A DNA stretch of 64,000 bases from Isoetes taiwanensis (taxonomy: Eukaryota; Streptophyta; Lycopodiopsida; Isoetales; Isoetaceae), in contig JAJEKV010000063.1 of assembly GCA_021234155.1 (NCBI GenBank), positions 712,947 through 776,946 on the forward strand, in the 5' to 3' direction. Positions 12,801-22,040 of this stretch are shown piece by piece. A model generated the notes under the pieces. That model saw nothing but the letters and a program-made list of their open reading frames with translations, searched no databases and was not told the origin of the DNA. Each line of letters opens with the position of its first letter. The first letter of the stretch is position 1. Made by a program: the position numbers and the translations under genes.

Positions 12801-14140
12801 TTAACATGCTTCTGACATTCCAATGCAGAATCACATGACCTTCATGATAATAAATAATAAATAAATAAATTTATTTCACGCCCGTTTAGACCCCGAGGGC
12901 CATGGAGCGGCAATTTTTACATCAGTTTGATAAGCTTAACAATAACCTTCTCCTATATATACATATGCCGGACAACAAAGGAATACATGATACTCATCTT
13001 CTACTTGTTGCCAACCGCAAACCTTGCACTTCCTTTCTTTTCTGGAAATCTTGGCCCATCTTCCGATCTCTATCTGCAACCTATGCGATCCCGTCTTGTA
13101 TCTAGCTATCGTCTGCTTGTTCTTCTTTGAGATATGGGCTTTTAGATAGATAATAGCATCGATAATGCTCATGAGAAAAATATGACAAAGACAACGAAAT
13201 TATGAAGGATGAGGAAGGATAATAGGTAGCCAAGTGGGAAATACTGGCTTACTGCATAACATTATTTACTCCACTGTTGTTTCAAACTCATGATAGTACG
13301 ATTGGGCTCGACTCTGGTTACCTATGAATTAAATTGCAACCTAAATGCAATCAGATAGCTTTGAGTTCTTAAAAATGTATACGAAGTAATTCTCCATTCT
13401 ATGAAGTGGCTTAAAGCTCATCACTGAAAGTTACATTTATTGGCACGTTTCTCATCCATGTGCTAGTTTGTTTCTGTCTCCATCACTCTGCCATATAGCA
13501 ATGCATCTTTTGCATGCCTTCCATTTTGCCGGATATTGTCTTCTGATATCAATATGTGACTACTTTTGATTGGGGCCCCTTGCTTCATGACACAAGGAAC
13601 AAAATATTAGCTGCTTTTCTTTAAAACCTTAACTCGGACAGGAGCTACTCTAAACTGTCACAGGTTTGGCATCCATTACTGCTTCGCCCAGCAATCAAGG
13701 TTGATCAACCAGTGAGATTACCACCATCCTTTTAAATGGAACGCTTTCAAGCATAAAGACCTAAGTGTACTAAGAGGAACACAAGCTGAAAGACATGCCA
13801 ACATTATGCCCAAATTCATCTTATACGACTTGTGCTTCATTCATTAGATCCTAACCACATACAAGCTCCAGGAATGTAAAGTTTTTCCAAAGCTTCGTGA
13901 GCTCCTGCTAGAGGTGTGTCGCCTTTTAGTAGTACACCATCAATGTCGAAAGCAATTCCAAATTTTCTTCTGCTTACAAACAAATAAGAAAATGGTCAAT
14001 ATCCTACATTGTTGTGATGGAAGTCGAAAAAGAAAAGCGAACCTCGAGACAGGAAGGCTGGAATATCGCCGGGACGGAATTGAATTGGAGACGAGCTTCA
14101 GGCCACGGTTTGCCCGAATTCGTGACAGTGCCATGGCCAT
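3812..14140 (-). CDS. HAD-superfamily (class IIA, CECR5/YKR070W-like) mitochondrial hydrolase, 12 exons, 376 aa
   Basis: Twelve exons with matching phases and GT-AG ends: 14140-14043, 13969-13863, 12657-12622, 12058-11985, 11265-11225, 10322-10251, 10168-9997, 9385-9290, 4647-4580, 4328-4124, 4034-3951, 3889-3812 (TAA). They total 1131 nt. Visible HAD motifs are motif I DIDG (D41, D43), motif II FLTNGGG (T79), a GKP lysine at about 268 and the acid motif GDNPETD (312-317). Family signatures are HSPF, VSDPLDWGRDIQ, QPPLFFAADD and RFGMGAFRIALE. The N-terminus (MAMALSRIRANRG..., Arg/Ser-rich, no acids before about residue 40) fits a mitochondrial transit peptide. The exact substrate of CECR5-type phosphatases is not established. 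Intron 8 is 4642 bp because of TE insertions, and the other introns are 61-1205 bp. No frame lesion is seen, so the gene looks functional. A Helitron 3' end lies 66 bp upstream of the ATG. Confidence 0.93.
4780..6080 (+). mobile_element. Degenerate LINE fragment (RT to C-terminus) in intron 8 of the HAD gene
   Basis: On the plus strand, opposite to the host gene, broken frames contain the RT catalytic box FLYADDVLLSS (about 4950). This is followed by PHDIMLAEVSP, which matches PYPIMLAEAGL of the better-preserved LINE at 47.9 kb. Near 5680-5840 comes a C-terminal region resembling the LINE zinc-knuckle tail (FFMGQFRVSS, LSREDRKCSL). Stops and shifts are numerous. The element is 5'-truncated: no endonuclease is visible. 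Confidence 0.75.
6384..6533 (-). repeat. LTR (3' copy in minus orientation)
   Basis: A 150-bp repeat bounded by TGTTAG and TAACA. It shares GCATATATAGTCA and GACGGATGGCTCAGCATGC-type blocks with the other LTR, diverged by substitutions and small indels. Confidence 0.7.
6583..7718 (-). pseudogene. Gene-like interior of the LTR element, family not recognised
   Basis: Minus-strand frames at 7572-7291, 7205-6879 and 6969-6583 have protein-like composition. Examples are LGLEELYPRYIVKYASQDI, then after a one-base frame change GLPSLVQSFTYVPDYAAAIF, then LVLELPWMNSHEQTDIFTSL and DLLLSVGYVPELQQSSRLEL. They run in the sense direction of the LTR element and follow one another, which suggests one broken coding sequence or several retained exons. 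No retroviral domain is visible. The best explanation is host sequence picked up by the element. A highly divergent gag is the alternative. Confidence 0.35.
7881..8097. repeat. Tandem direct repeat, two units of about 114 bp
   Basis: The block starting GATGGACAAGCAAATCTAG at 7881 recurs from 7995 with few changes. Both units contain CAATGCAAGTGCATCTCTC and end in TAGCTCTGATT(T/G)AGTAACC. Confidence 0.8.
9031..9200 (-). repeat. LTR (5' copy in minus orientation) with adjacent tRNA-Met primer-binding site
   Basis: A 170-bp repeat beginning TGTTAGTGCTCTTTC and ending CAATACTCTATCA. Immediately outside it on the element's inner side lies the plus-strand GGCTCTGATATCA, the complement of the primer-binding site. 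Confidence 0.72.
12936..13130 (-). mobile_element. LINE 3' fragment in intron 2 of the HAD gene
   Basis: The minus-strand frame contains TGSHRLQIEIGRWAKISRKE followed by CKVCGWQQVEDEYHVFLCC. This matches the C-terminal zinc-knuckle region (GSHKLQVEMGRW, CSLC, VEDEEHVFLSC) of the LINE at 48.3-48.5 kb. Only this terminal part is retained, in the same orientation as the host gene. Confidence 0.75.
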
Positions 14141-14206
14141 TAGGAACCCATGTCGTATCTAGTAACTATTTGGGAGTTGTGGGTATGAAAATTCTCAAAT
14201 TGCAGA
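14141..14206 (-). promoter_or_regulatory. Residual native 5' flank of the HAD gene
   Basis: Only 66 bp lie between the HAD start codon (14140) and the 3' end of Helitron H1 (14207). No TATA box is evident in them. Transcription must therefore start inside this short flank or within Helitron sequence. Confidence 0.45.
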
Positions 14207-14236
14207 CTAGTAAACGTGTGCCCGGCGTTGCCGGGC
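14207..14236 (-). other. H1 3' terminus: hairpin plus CTAG
   Basis: The 7-bp perfect stem (14220-14226 with 14230-14236, 3-nt loop) lies 9 nt from the terminal CTAG (14207-14210). This is the canonical Helitron 3' architecture, and it is identical to 20797-20826. Confidence 0.85.
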
Positions 14237-15480
14237 TAATGTCCTGGAGCTCTAGATACATTAAGTGCTCAATTCTTCAATTGATTAATGCATGAATTTG
14301 TCAATAGATTAATGCATGAATTTGTCAATAGTTGAGAAGTTCTTAAGCATTGATATCCATAGTAATGTACATGTAAAGATGAATAAAGATGAAAAATATC
14401 TAAGTGACCATTTCTTTCCTAATTTTAAATTGGAGCTCTATTTAGTTTAAGTGCTCAATTCTTCAATTGACTAATGCATGAATTTGTCAATGGTTGAGAA
14501 GTTCTTTAAGTATTGTTGTCCAAAGTAATGTAAAAGCGACATGTAATGAAAGATAGCAATGTGCCACAATTTTGAGCTTGTATAATGCCGAGTATGGCAT
14601 AAACTCTCAAACATGCAGTTCCTGGTTTAAAATCAGAGAATCAAAATCTAAAACAACTAATTGATCACTGCAAACATACTGGATTTCAAAGACCTTATTA
14701 ACACATCTTATTTTCTAAGCTTTATGTCCAATTCTCAATAGCGAAATTCCAAACAGAACCCATCGATATAATGCTATTTGATTTGAGCTTTGGTTAAAAT
14801 CAAGTTGTAAAGGCGATACTTGACACTTCTAAGAAACATTTATACAAACAAATATATGCATCTTATCAATGGCTTGCTCGCTAACACTCATTTACATGTT
14901 GTTTTCGAACATTACTTATTCGAGCTTTAACATGTTACGTGTGTTTTTACTCGGCCTTTAATGTCTTTATGCAGCTACGACATTGAAAAAAAAACAATCT
15001 TTAATGGTGCCAGCTTCAAGATTGTTGCTCCTCGACAGCGATAACGTGCATCAAAACAATCATAGTGCAAACAATAACAAACATAATTCTTGTCCACTTT
15101 TTTAAAGGTATTATTTTGTTTTCCGCATTTTGATTTTAAACAAAAGGCACATCATTTGCTATCGTATAGATAACTACTTCTGCGTGATATAGTTCTATAG
15201 GATTCACGTGCTATAGAATACAATATGTTCATCTAACCTTTAGATGCACTCAATTTCAAACTGTAGTTGTGCAAAGAAATCACAGCAACGTATATACATA
15301 AATGCTTCATTTCCGGAACTCTTCTTGGTCAAAGAAAAACCCATTTCGCTGCTTATTTTAAAAACAAATTAATATTTTTGGGAACACTTTCATTGATCTA
15401 TTGGTGCATATTATTTGCAAGAGATGCACTCTTTCCCTTGAAAAGAACCTGTTTGCAGGAGATGCAAGAAATCTAGGTTT
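14237..15480. repeat. AT-rich Helitron H1 interior with a diverged direct repeat
   Basis: No gene is visible. A block near 14250-14345 (AAGTGCTCAATTCTTCAATTG, then TAATGCATGAATTTGTCAATA occurring twice) recurs at 14440-14505. GTGTTTTTACTCGGCCTTTAA at 14940 also occurs next to the H2 3' hairpin at 20844, pointing to a shared Helitron-family subterminal sequence. Confidence 0.5.
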
Positions 15481-15987
15481 CAAGATTTGTTGTAGGTGTA
15501 CATAACTGTGTTATAGTGGGACTTCGGAATGGAGATAAAGATGGCCCCTAATAATAATAACAGCAACTTTAAACAGAATATTATTTTGCAACTCTAGATG
15601 ATTTTGTTTAGGCAAATAAAGGCAAAGGCAAAGTAACATGGTATTTAACATCGGCATAAAGAAAGAATGCAAATGTAGCTCAGGTTTAACACTTGTCCAA
15701 TAAAAAGCCAAAGATGATAACACACAACCTGTCAACTTTGCTGTGGAGCTTCACCTTGAAGTCACACGGTGACAAATTTACTCAGCTCTTTGAAGGATTC
15801 CTAAGAATGTCTCAATGTTATTTGGAAACATAGCAGTAGTACATGCACAGACACAATATCCAGTAAAATGTTAATTTCCTCTTCGCTGTGCACTACAGAT
15901 GCATTTAGCAAAAACCACATTTGTACAAACCTGTCAGCATTGATCCCATTATCCCTTCATATTTTAACCTTAATGCCCAAACCTTAC

Positions 15988-18068
15988 CTGAATTGATTTT
16001 GGGAAAGCCTCTAAAGTGCAAATGCAAAATGCAAGCAGGTTCAAGTACAAATGCTAATTCTGTAAACTCCTGCGTAATCCTGCACAGCATGGCAAAAAAG
16101 TAATTGGAAGATTAGCAAACCATGCAAACCATCAACTACCAGTTAACAGAAATGAGAATATAGTTCGTTAGCCATGCAGATACATAAACAAACAGAGTGT
16201 ATGCCCAGTGTCATGATTGCATTACATTGAGTAGTGACGTTATTGCACAAAAATATTTCCACAAAAATATACTTACCTATAGATTTTTGCCATGTCTATG
16301 CCTCTGCTCCAGAAGTGAAAGCCATGCAGAAATGCCCAGTAGATTATTTCCATGTCTCTTCCATTTACCTAAACAATTTTTCTATAGAAGATCCGCAAAA
16401 TATTTCTGTAGCAACGCTTACATACCTCTGCAAGAAAGAAATGAGTCAGAGGTTAAAAAAAATGACATGCGCAAGCATGAGAACAAAACCAAAATGGCAC
16501 AAAAGGAAGAAAGCATAAACAGAGAAATAACTACCTTGAATCATGCCAGAATGAACCATGCCATAAAAATACCATATCTGCATGAGTTGTAAGCTCTGCT
16601 GCAAAACACATTGCTCAAAAAAAAGCCGTGGGATTCTTGAGCTTCTAACGTAAATCCAAGTTCTGTGGCGTTCTGTGCATCTGAAGCTGCTGCCGCCTGC
16701 TTTCACATTTCTGAACTGTGGAAGAAAGTGGAGGAGAAGTGCAAGAAAATCCCAGAATCCGAATCTGCATATAAAGTCCAGGCCAAAAACACAAATAAGC
16801 ACATCTGAAATTTTGTATGGACAAAGAAGTATTGCTACCGCATTAAACCAGTGGAAACGCGATTGGAAACTGTTTCGTGCCTGAAGCCTGGTTAAGAAAG
16901 AACTAAACAATGCCAGATTCATGGCTAGGGAAGGACTGGATTTGGCTTTATATACTTGCAAGTAAGCAAGAAGATGGTAGGCATGACAATAAAAAAAGTG
17001 AGAATCTACCTGAGACCAAGACTTGATTTACTGCTAAGCCGACTTCACCTCCACGCATAGCAGATCCCTGAGAAGAAAACCTGAAAAGAAAGTTAGGACA
17101 TGAGAAAAAGCTGGTAAATCTGCCAAGGCATTAAGAAATGCCAGATTCATGGCTATGGCAGGGCCGGATTTGAATTACAGATGACAACAAATAAACAATG
17201 AGGATCTACCTGATATTACATTGGCCGATTTTTACTCATTAGGTAAGCCAAAATGTAGATCGCACAGAGAAAGCATGATAAGCATGGTGTTGGGTTGTGC
17301 TACCTTGTATAACATGATAAGAATTAACAAAGCAGCATAAAAACGACCCATTCAGGTAGCATCCATGGGGATATACCAAGGTGGCTGGGGGCATGGGTCT
17401 TCTGAATAACTCCAGTAATTCGTCTATTCTTCTAGCCTGCACACATGAATAGGATTATTAGACAATCAAGCTCCTACATATAATCCTGTAAGGAAGCCAG
17501 ATAAATATTCTGAGTACGAATTTCTAGAAAGTAGTACCTTGGTGTAAAGCTTAATAGTGGCAATGATCCTATATTCTTTCCCTTGACAGTGAAAATAGCT
17601 GCATTTAATCCCCATAATATGCATTCCCTGGTCAAATTCTCATCGATCTGCCCAGCGAGCTGAATCTGCATCCACTGGTTTTATTCCAGCAACATAAAAG
17701 CTCAACTAAACACGGCTATCTGGATCTAGAGGAGCTTGTCCAGGCCGGTACTTCAGAGATCTTGCAATGAATTTAAAAGGGAAAACGAAGAGAGATAAGC
17801 TGAAACACGGTAGGATTAACTTTAACGGACAGTTTTGCAAGGGCTTCAAAGCTATGAAATTGGCCTTAAATTATAAGGCTCCAAATCGCGAACAGACTGA
17901 AAAATCAAAATAAGTAAATAATCGAATGCATTTACATGAAACCAAGCATGTATGCCTTACCTGCGATGGTTGCTCTTGAAGCTTGTTAAAAATGTTACAT
18001 GCTGTAGTTCGCCTTGGATGAATAGAATAGAAAAGCCTGCAACAGAAGGAACTTAGGGTTTTTCCCAA
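15988..18068 (-). pseudogene. Unrecognised multi-exon gene or captured gene segment inside Helitron H1
   Basis: Four consecutive minus-strand exons agree in phase: 18068-17961 (MGKTLSSFCCRLFYSIHPRR..., 36 codons), 17674-17538 (WMQIQLAGQIDENLTREC...), 17431-17377 (RIDELLELFRRPMPPATL) and 17067-17010 (GSAMRGGEVGLAVNQVLVS). All have AG/GT borders. Further exon-like pieces are near 16655-16560, 16434-16367 (RYVSVATEIFCGSSIEKLFR) and 16079-15988 (ITQEFTELAFVLEPACIL). I could not join all of the later pieces without stops. No family is recognised. Since the segment lies between H1 termini it is best explained as gene capture, but an intact displaced host gene is possible. Confidence 0.45.
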
Positions 18069-18329
18069 GGAAATAATAGAAATCCGGCGCGCGTGAGTGG
18101 AACATGGATAATCATACTCTGGGCCGAGCGTTACAACATCATCCGAAATTTCTTCAGAAACGGCTTAGGCTTTGCCCGGCTTATTTGCCCGAAAAAAAAT
18201 GGTGTGGCACAAAAAAAAGCCTTACATCAAAAAAAATTCCGATCCCACAATCACGCTTTTGGCCGGAAAATGGAGTGTTACGGCGTTACCGGCGGCCGGA
18301 AAAAAAAGGAGACACCCCACCCCAAAAAC

Positions 18330-18366
18330 ATTTTAGGAAGGAAGGAAGGAAGGAAGGAAGGTACTT
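18330..18366 (+). repeat. GGAA microsatellite
   Basis: The GGAA/GAAG unit repeats about six times within a purine-rich segment. A related shorter GGAA run occurs at 20171-20183 inside the MITE. Confidence 0.85.
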
Positions 18367-18569
18367 TTATCGTCCACGGAGACCAATCGGTCTATGGGAC
18401 CCAATACAAAAACGCGAAGAAGCGGATTACTGCCTCGGATTAAAAACCCCGCCCAAAGGTTTTCGAGGGAAAACCGTGGCAGGATAATCAGCCCGACAAC
18501 AAACTGGCTAATCATATAAAATGCGTAAAACATCCCAATATATACAATCATGCACCACCCCCAGAGTGC

Positions 18570-19879
18570 CTAGTCACGGACAAACAAAGCGGGGGCAAAA
18601 GGTGACCTCGCGGGTCCAAGCACCTCCTGATGTATGACCCCGGGCACGCATCGACGGCGGTGTGTTCATCGGCAAATGCAAGGGCACGTCCGGCCGCACT
18701 AAGGGAGCGTGATCGCCCGGATCCGGATCAACGCCGGGCAACTCGAAAAGTGTGAGACTCATCCTCAATGGCACCCGTTTGGCAAAGACCGACAGAGCCT
18801 GCCCCTGGCGGGGCTCCCCAATCCACCCGCCCGCCTCGATCGCGAAGAAGGTGGGCACCGTCGCGAATGGAGGCAATGAGTCTGCGCTTTTCGGGGCAAA
18901 TTGGGAACGCAGGTAGAGCTGTGGGCCCCGGGCTAACACGGGGGTTGATGTGCTCCTTGTAATGGGCCATTTTGACCTGCTCTAGAGCAATGGGGTCCCG
19001 AGCTTGTCAAGGAAACAAGCATCTAGGTACTCCCCGCCAGTCGTCACGATCGGCCACCGCGCCGGTATGCGCATCGTGCTCCTCGCACGTTCCATCCGGG
19101 CGAACCACATCTCTCTTACCCCTCCAACAGGGCCTAAGCCGCTGCGGACTCATGGCCCACGCGTGTAAGCCGGAAGTGAGGAGCGAGCATCACCCATAGT
19201 AACCACTTTTCAAAAAATAGACGCGATGTGTCTATCAAGGGCTGCCCGCTTTGGCGGCAAGAATCCGATTTCTGCAGCGAATCGATAGGGGGGATCGAAG
19301 GTTTCACCCAAGTGCCCGTGCCAAAAATGCCTTCTGCACTGCTCCAAGTCATTCGAGTCGCCAAAGAGACGACCGGGCCAAACCCTCGACCCCGTCTGAA
19401 GGGCAGGCTCGACCGGTGCCCTAACAGATGTGGTGATGGCCCCAATCATATAGCTCTGCCTGGTGACTTTGTTGTTGCATGGCATAAAGCTTCCGGCCTG
19501 CTTTGTCACCCGCAAGCGGATAGACGCCTCCCAGCAGAGCGAGGAGGGGAACTCCACCCCTAGGTACTTGTAGGTGGGCGTGACGTCCACAGGCTGTCCC
19601 CGATATGTGAGTGCAGGAGGCATGGGGTGACGTGAAGAGGATATGAGAACCACCCTGGTCTTGGCCAGATTGACGCGCATGTCTGTAGCATGACAAAATG
19701 TGTCTAGGGCATCCAGGTGAGACTGCATAGCTTCTGGGGTGTGGGCCAGCAGGCCAACATCGTCCGCATAGATGAGCTGGCGGATGACCTGGTGCAAAAG
19801 CTGTATGCCATCCCCCCCATGCTCAGTAAGCCAGGGCTCTAACTGATCAATGTAGAGGCCAAAAAGTGTTGGCGAGAGG
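18570..19879 (-). mobile_element. GC-rich LINE fragment (RT active site to C-terminal zinc knuckle)
   Basis: Minus-strand frames start at PLSPTLFGLYIDQLEPW and include the RT box LIYADDVGLLAHTPEAM (about 19780). They continue through TPTYKYLGVEF and end in broken frames with IEAGGWIGEPRQ and GLCQTGAIEDESHTF (about 18750-18860), equivalent to the LINE C-terminal Cys/His region. At least two frameshifts occur. It is markedly more GC-rich than its surroundings and than the LINE at 44.7 kb, so it belongs to another lineage. Its upstream end is cut at the MITE boundary (19880) and the missing RT half is not found on the other side. Confidence 0.8.
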
Positions 19880-20777
19880 GGGAAATTTACCAAAATAACC
19901 TTAATTGTTGACTCCTTCGTATTTTTGAAATTCTCAAATTGCCCTTAATTCTTAGGTATTTCCCCAAAAAGCCCTTTCTATGCTAAAAATTATCAAAAAG
20001 CCATGCAACTTTCCGAATTCACAATAGATTATTATTTTTACAGATGGAATGAAAGAGTAACAAATGGATTTGACAGATTTGTGGCTCTGGTATAAAAGTT
20101 AGCAATGCAGTACAACAGATCAGCAAATGAGTGATTACAGTGATCCCATACATGGCAACAGCATCAAAAGAAGGAAGGAAGGAAAGAGAGAGTGGACTAA
20201 AGACCCGTCTTTTTGATGCAATAACAGTAAGTATCTGCAGAAATAACCCAGGTGGAGTCCATCTTGAGATGACTCATCAGAATGTTGCTGTGTATTGGAG
20301 GATCTAAATCTGTGACAAGCTGAGACTTTGGATGATCGCTATCATGCACATGCAAATTAGAATTGCCAAATTGTTGTCCATCGTCTCCCCAGCCTTGCAA
20401 ATTAGAATGATTATGGAGCTGTGTGCTGGAGAACTACTGGCATGCAGATTGTAGTACTAAACCAGCAGCATTAGTAAGGGATTGCAATAAACTTACCGCA
20501 GCAGCAGCAGACCGCCTTAGAATCAGCAGCAGACCGTGGAATCAGCAGCAGACCGCCTTGGTTTAGTCCGGATTTCGATCTGCAGCCATAGCAGTCGGCT
20601 TCGGATGAGCGGAATAGGCTTCGGATCAGCAAGCAAAATCAGAACGAGAACATTTTTTTAGCGGCAAGTCCATTTTGGGAGTTTCTATTTTATTTTTGGG
20701 TTATCTGGGAATTTCGAAAATAGTAAGGGTATTTTGGGAAATACAGTAAAAATTAGGGTTATTTAGGTAAATTTCCC
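19880..20777. mobile_element. MITE-like TIR element, about 0.9 kb
   Basis: The ends are inverted repeats: GGGAAATTTACCAAAATAACC at 19880 and, on the minus strand, GGGAAATTTACCTAAATAACC from 20777. The similarity continues for about 27 bp, then weakly. The interior is non-coding. It contains a GGAA run, short CAGCAGACCG(CC/TG)-type repeats (20500-20560) and no transposase. No target duplication is evident. Confidence 0.6.
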
Positions 20778-20796
20778 AACATTTTAAATAAGTAGA

Positions 20797-20826
20797 CTAG
20801 TAAACGTGTGCCCGGCGTTGCCGGGC
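20797..20826 (-). other. H2 3' terminus: hairpin plus CTAG
   Basis: The stem GCCCGGC/GCCGGGC (20810-20816 with 20820-20826) and the CTAG at 20797-20800 are identical over 30 nt to the H1 terminus. Confidence 0.87.
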
Positions 20827-21167
20827 TAATGTTCTGGGCATGTGTTTTTACTCGGCCTTTAACGTCCATACATACGTTGATATAGGCAAGATCAGACAAT
20901 ATTTGCTTTTGTAATTTTTTTGTTATTGAAATTTGTCTAATGACAGTGTCATCAATCTATTAACTTTGCGTTTATCAATTTCAACAGAGAAAAGAATGCT
21001 TTGTAACAAATGTGTTAAATCTACCTCTAAAAACAAAATTTTGGAAAGCTGGATCCAGAACTTATGCTCAAAATGTCACCCTTAGAAGTAGTTAAGTACA
21101 CGAACAAAAAATAGGTACAAAAATACAAAACACAAAATTTTGTCCTAGCTCATTGACGTATTTTAGT

Positions 21168-21557
21168 TCATGGTGGAACTCTAAATATACATCTCCACAT
21201 GGCGCACATCACCAAGGGCCTAATATTGTACTTTGTTGGATACTCCCGTGATATCTTCACTTCTCCGACAGATAACATCTTAGCTGGGGTAAAAGTGAAA
21301 TGCACGGGCGAGTCATTGATTCGAATCGCCCACCCACGTCTCACGACTATCAAGCACGTGAGACAACTCATCCCGGTAGACTCGTATGATGGAATCGAAT
21401 CTTCGCCTCGAGGAAGGAATGATTTGTAGACCCTAAAATGGGTTCCATTACATATTCCAACACATGTGAGTTCCTTTGCTACTAAGACACCAATTCGCCA
21501 GTGCACGGTATCGTTTCTCATCTTAAAAAGAAGACAAATAATTGCACGTTTAGTCAA
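21168..21557 (-). CDS. Helitron ORF C, hypothetical protein of 129 aa
   Basis: An open frame on the Helitron coding strand just downstream of ORF B and in a different frame from it. The composition is protein-like (HWRIGVLVAKELTCVGIC, RGWAIRINDSPVHFTFTP). No family is recognised and no catalytic motif is visible. It may be an independent accessory ORF or the 3' continuation of ORF B after a frameshift or intron. Confidence 0.4.
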   Translation of the reverse strand: MTKRAIICLLFKMRNDTVHWRIGVLVAKELTCVGICNGTHFRVYKSFLPRGEDSIPSYESTGMSCLTCLIVVRRGWAIRINDSPVHFTFTPAKMLSVGEVKISREYPTKYNIRPLVMCAMWRCIFRVPP

Positions 21558-21592
21558 AGCACTACATTACCCAAAAGATAGATACATGCACT

Positions 21593-21928
21593 TTATCCTC
21601 CACCTACCTCTCTCAAAGCACATCCGCGTAAACACCGTTCACTTGGATAGGCTTGATCAAATAGGAAGTCATCAATTAGTTGGATGAACTGCTCCAACTT
21701 GACAACCTCGTCAGTGCAAAATATATCCTTGAGCTTTCCAATAAGCTCCTCAATTTCCACGCTTGCTATCCCATGCATATGAGCATGGTATTTTCGTTCC
21801 CAATCATACCATGACCCAAGAGCACGTATGACAAAAATAACACTGGTAACGTGATAACTCCTGTCACCTTTTAGGCATTTGGCGACGTGGTGACCAAAGA
21901 CATACCAAGGGACCAAAATACGCACCAT
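21593..21928 (-). CDS. Helitron accessory ORF B, 111 aa, similar to ORF A
   Basis: It lies about 110 bp downstream of the RepHel stop on the same strand. It begins MVRILVPWYVFGHHVAKCL and contains IFVIRALGSWYDWERKYHAH, then VEIEELIGKLKDIF and FIQLIDDFLFDQ. These align with ORF A upstream of RepHel: VPW....(L/H)VA, I.V.R..G.WY, H....V.IE......F, F......LF. The two look like diverged members of one small family. They have no recognised domain, no signal peptide and no membrane segment. Being on the element's strand on each side of RepHel suggests an element-borne accessory protein rather than a captured host exon. Confidence 0.5.
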   Translation of the reverse strand: MVRILVPWYVFGHHVAKCLKGDRSYHVTSVIFVIRALGSWYDWERKYHAHMHGIASVEIEELIGKLKDIFCTDEVVKLEQFIQLIDDFLFDQAYPSERCLRGCALREVGGG

Positions 21929-22040
21929 CTACATGGATAAATAAGTAAGTAAGTACATAAGAAAAAAAGAAATTAAATAAAAGAAATCAATGAAAAAAAG
22001 AGAAATCGAGAGTAGAGACATTTAAGTATTAGGCTCACAA

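Larger units (their letters stand above)
14207..20796 (-). mobile_element. Helitron H1, non-autonomous, 6.6 kb
   Basis: Read on the minus strand, the element starts TCTACTTATTTAAAATG (20796 downward). It ends in a perfect hairpin (GCCCGGC, loop AAC, GCCGGGC) followed by ACACGTTTACTAG, i.e. the 3' CTAG typical of Helitrons. The plus-strand 3' boundary is A|CTAG, consistent with insertion into AT without target duplication. The last 30 nt are identical to H2. The interior carries an unrecognised multi-exon gene-like segment (15988-18068), a GC-rich LINE fragment and a MITE. No Rep or helicase is visible, so it would need proteins from an element such as H2. Confidence 0.72.

Noticed and set aside
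16446-16961. A 171-aa minus-strand ORF in Helitron H1
   Set aside because: It is hydrophobic and Phe/Leu-rich in an arbitrary way and crosses apparent splice sites of the exon-like pieces. Another frame shows more protein-like text (ASDAQNATELGFTLEAQE), so this ORF is probably accidental.
18093-18487. Overlapping plus-strand ORFs of 116 and 127 aa
   Set aside because: They consist of low-complexity Lys/Pro/Arg translation of A-rich and GGAA-repeat sequence, with no domain.
19880-20777. Solo LTR instead of MITE
   Set aside because: The ends are inverted (GGGAAATTTACC...GGTAAATTTCCC) and lack TG...CA with a primer site or purine tract.
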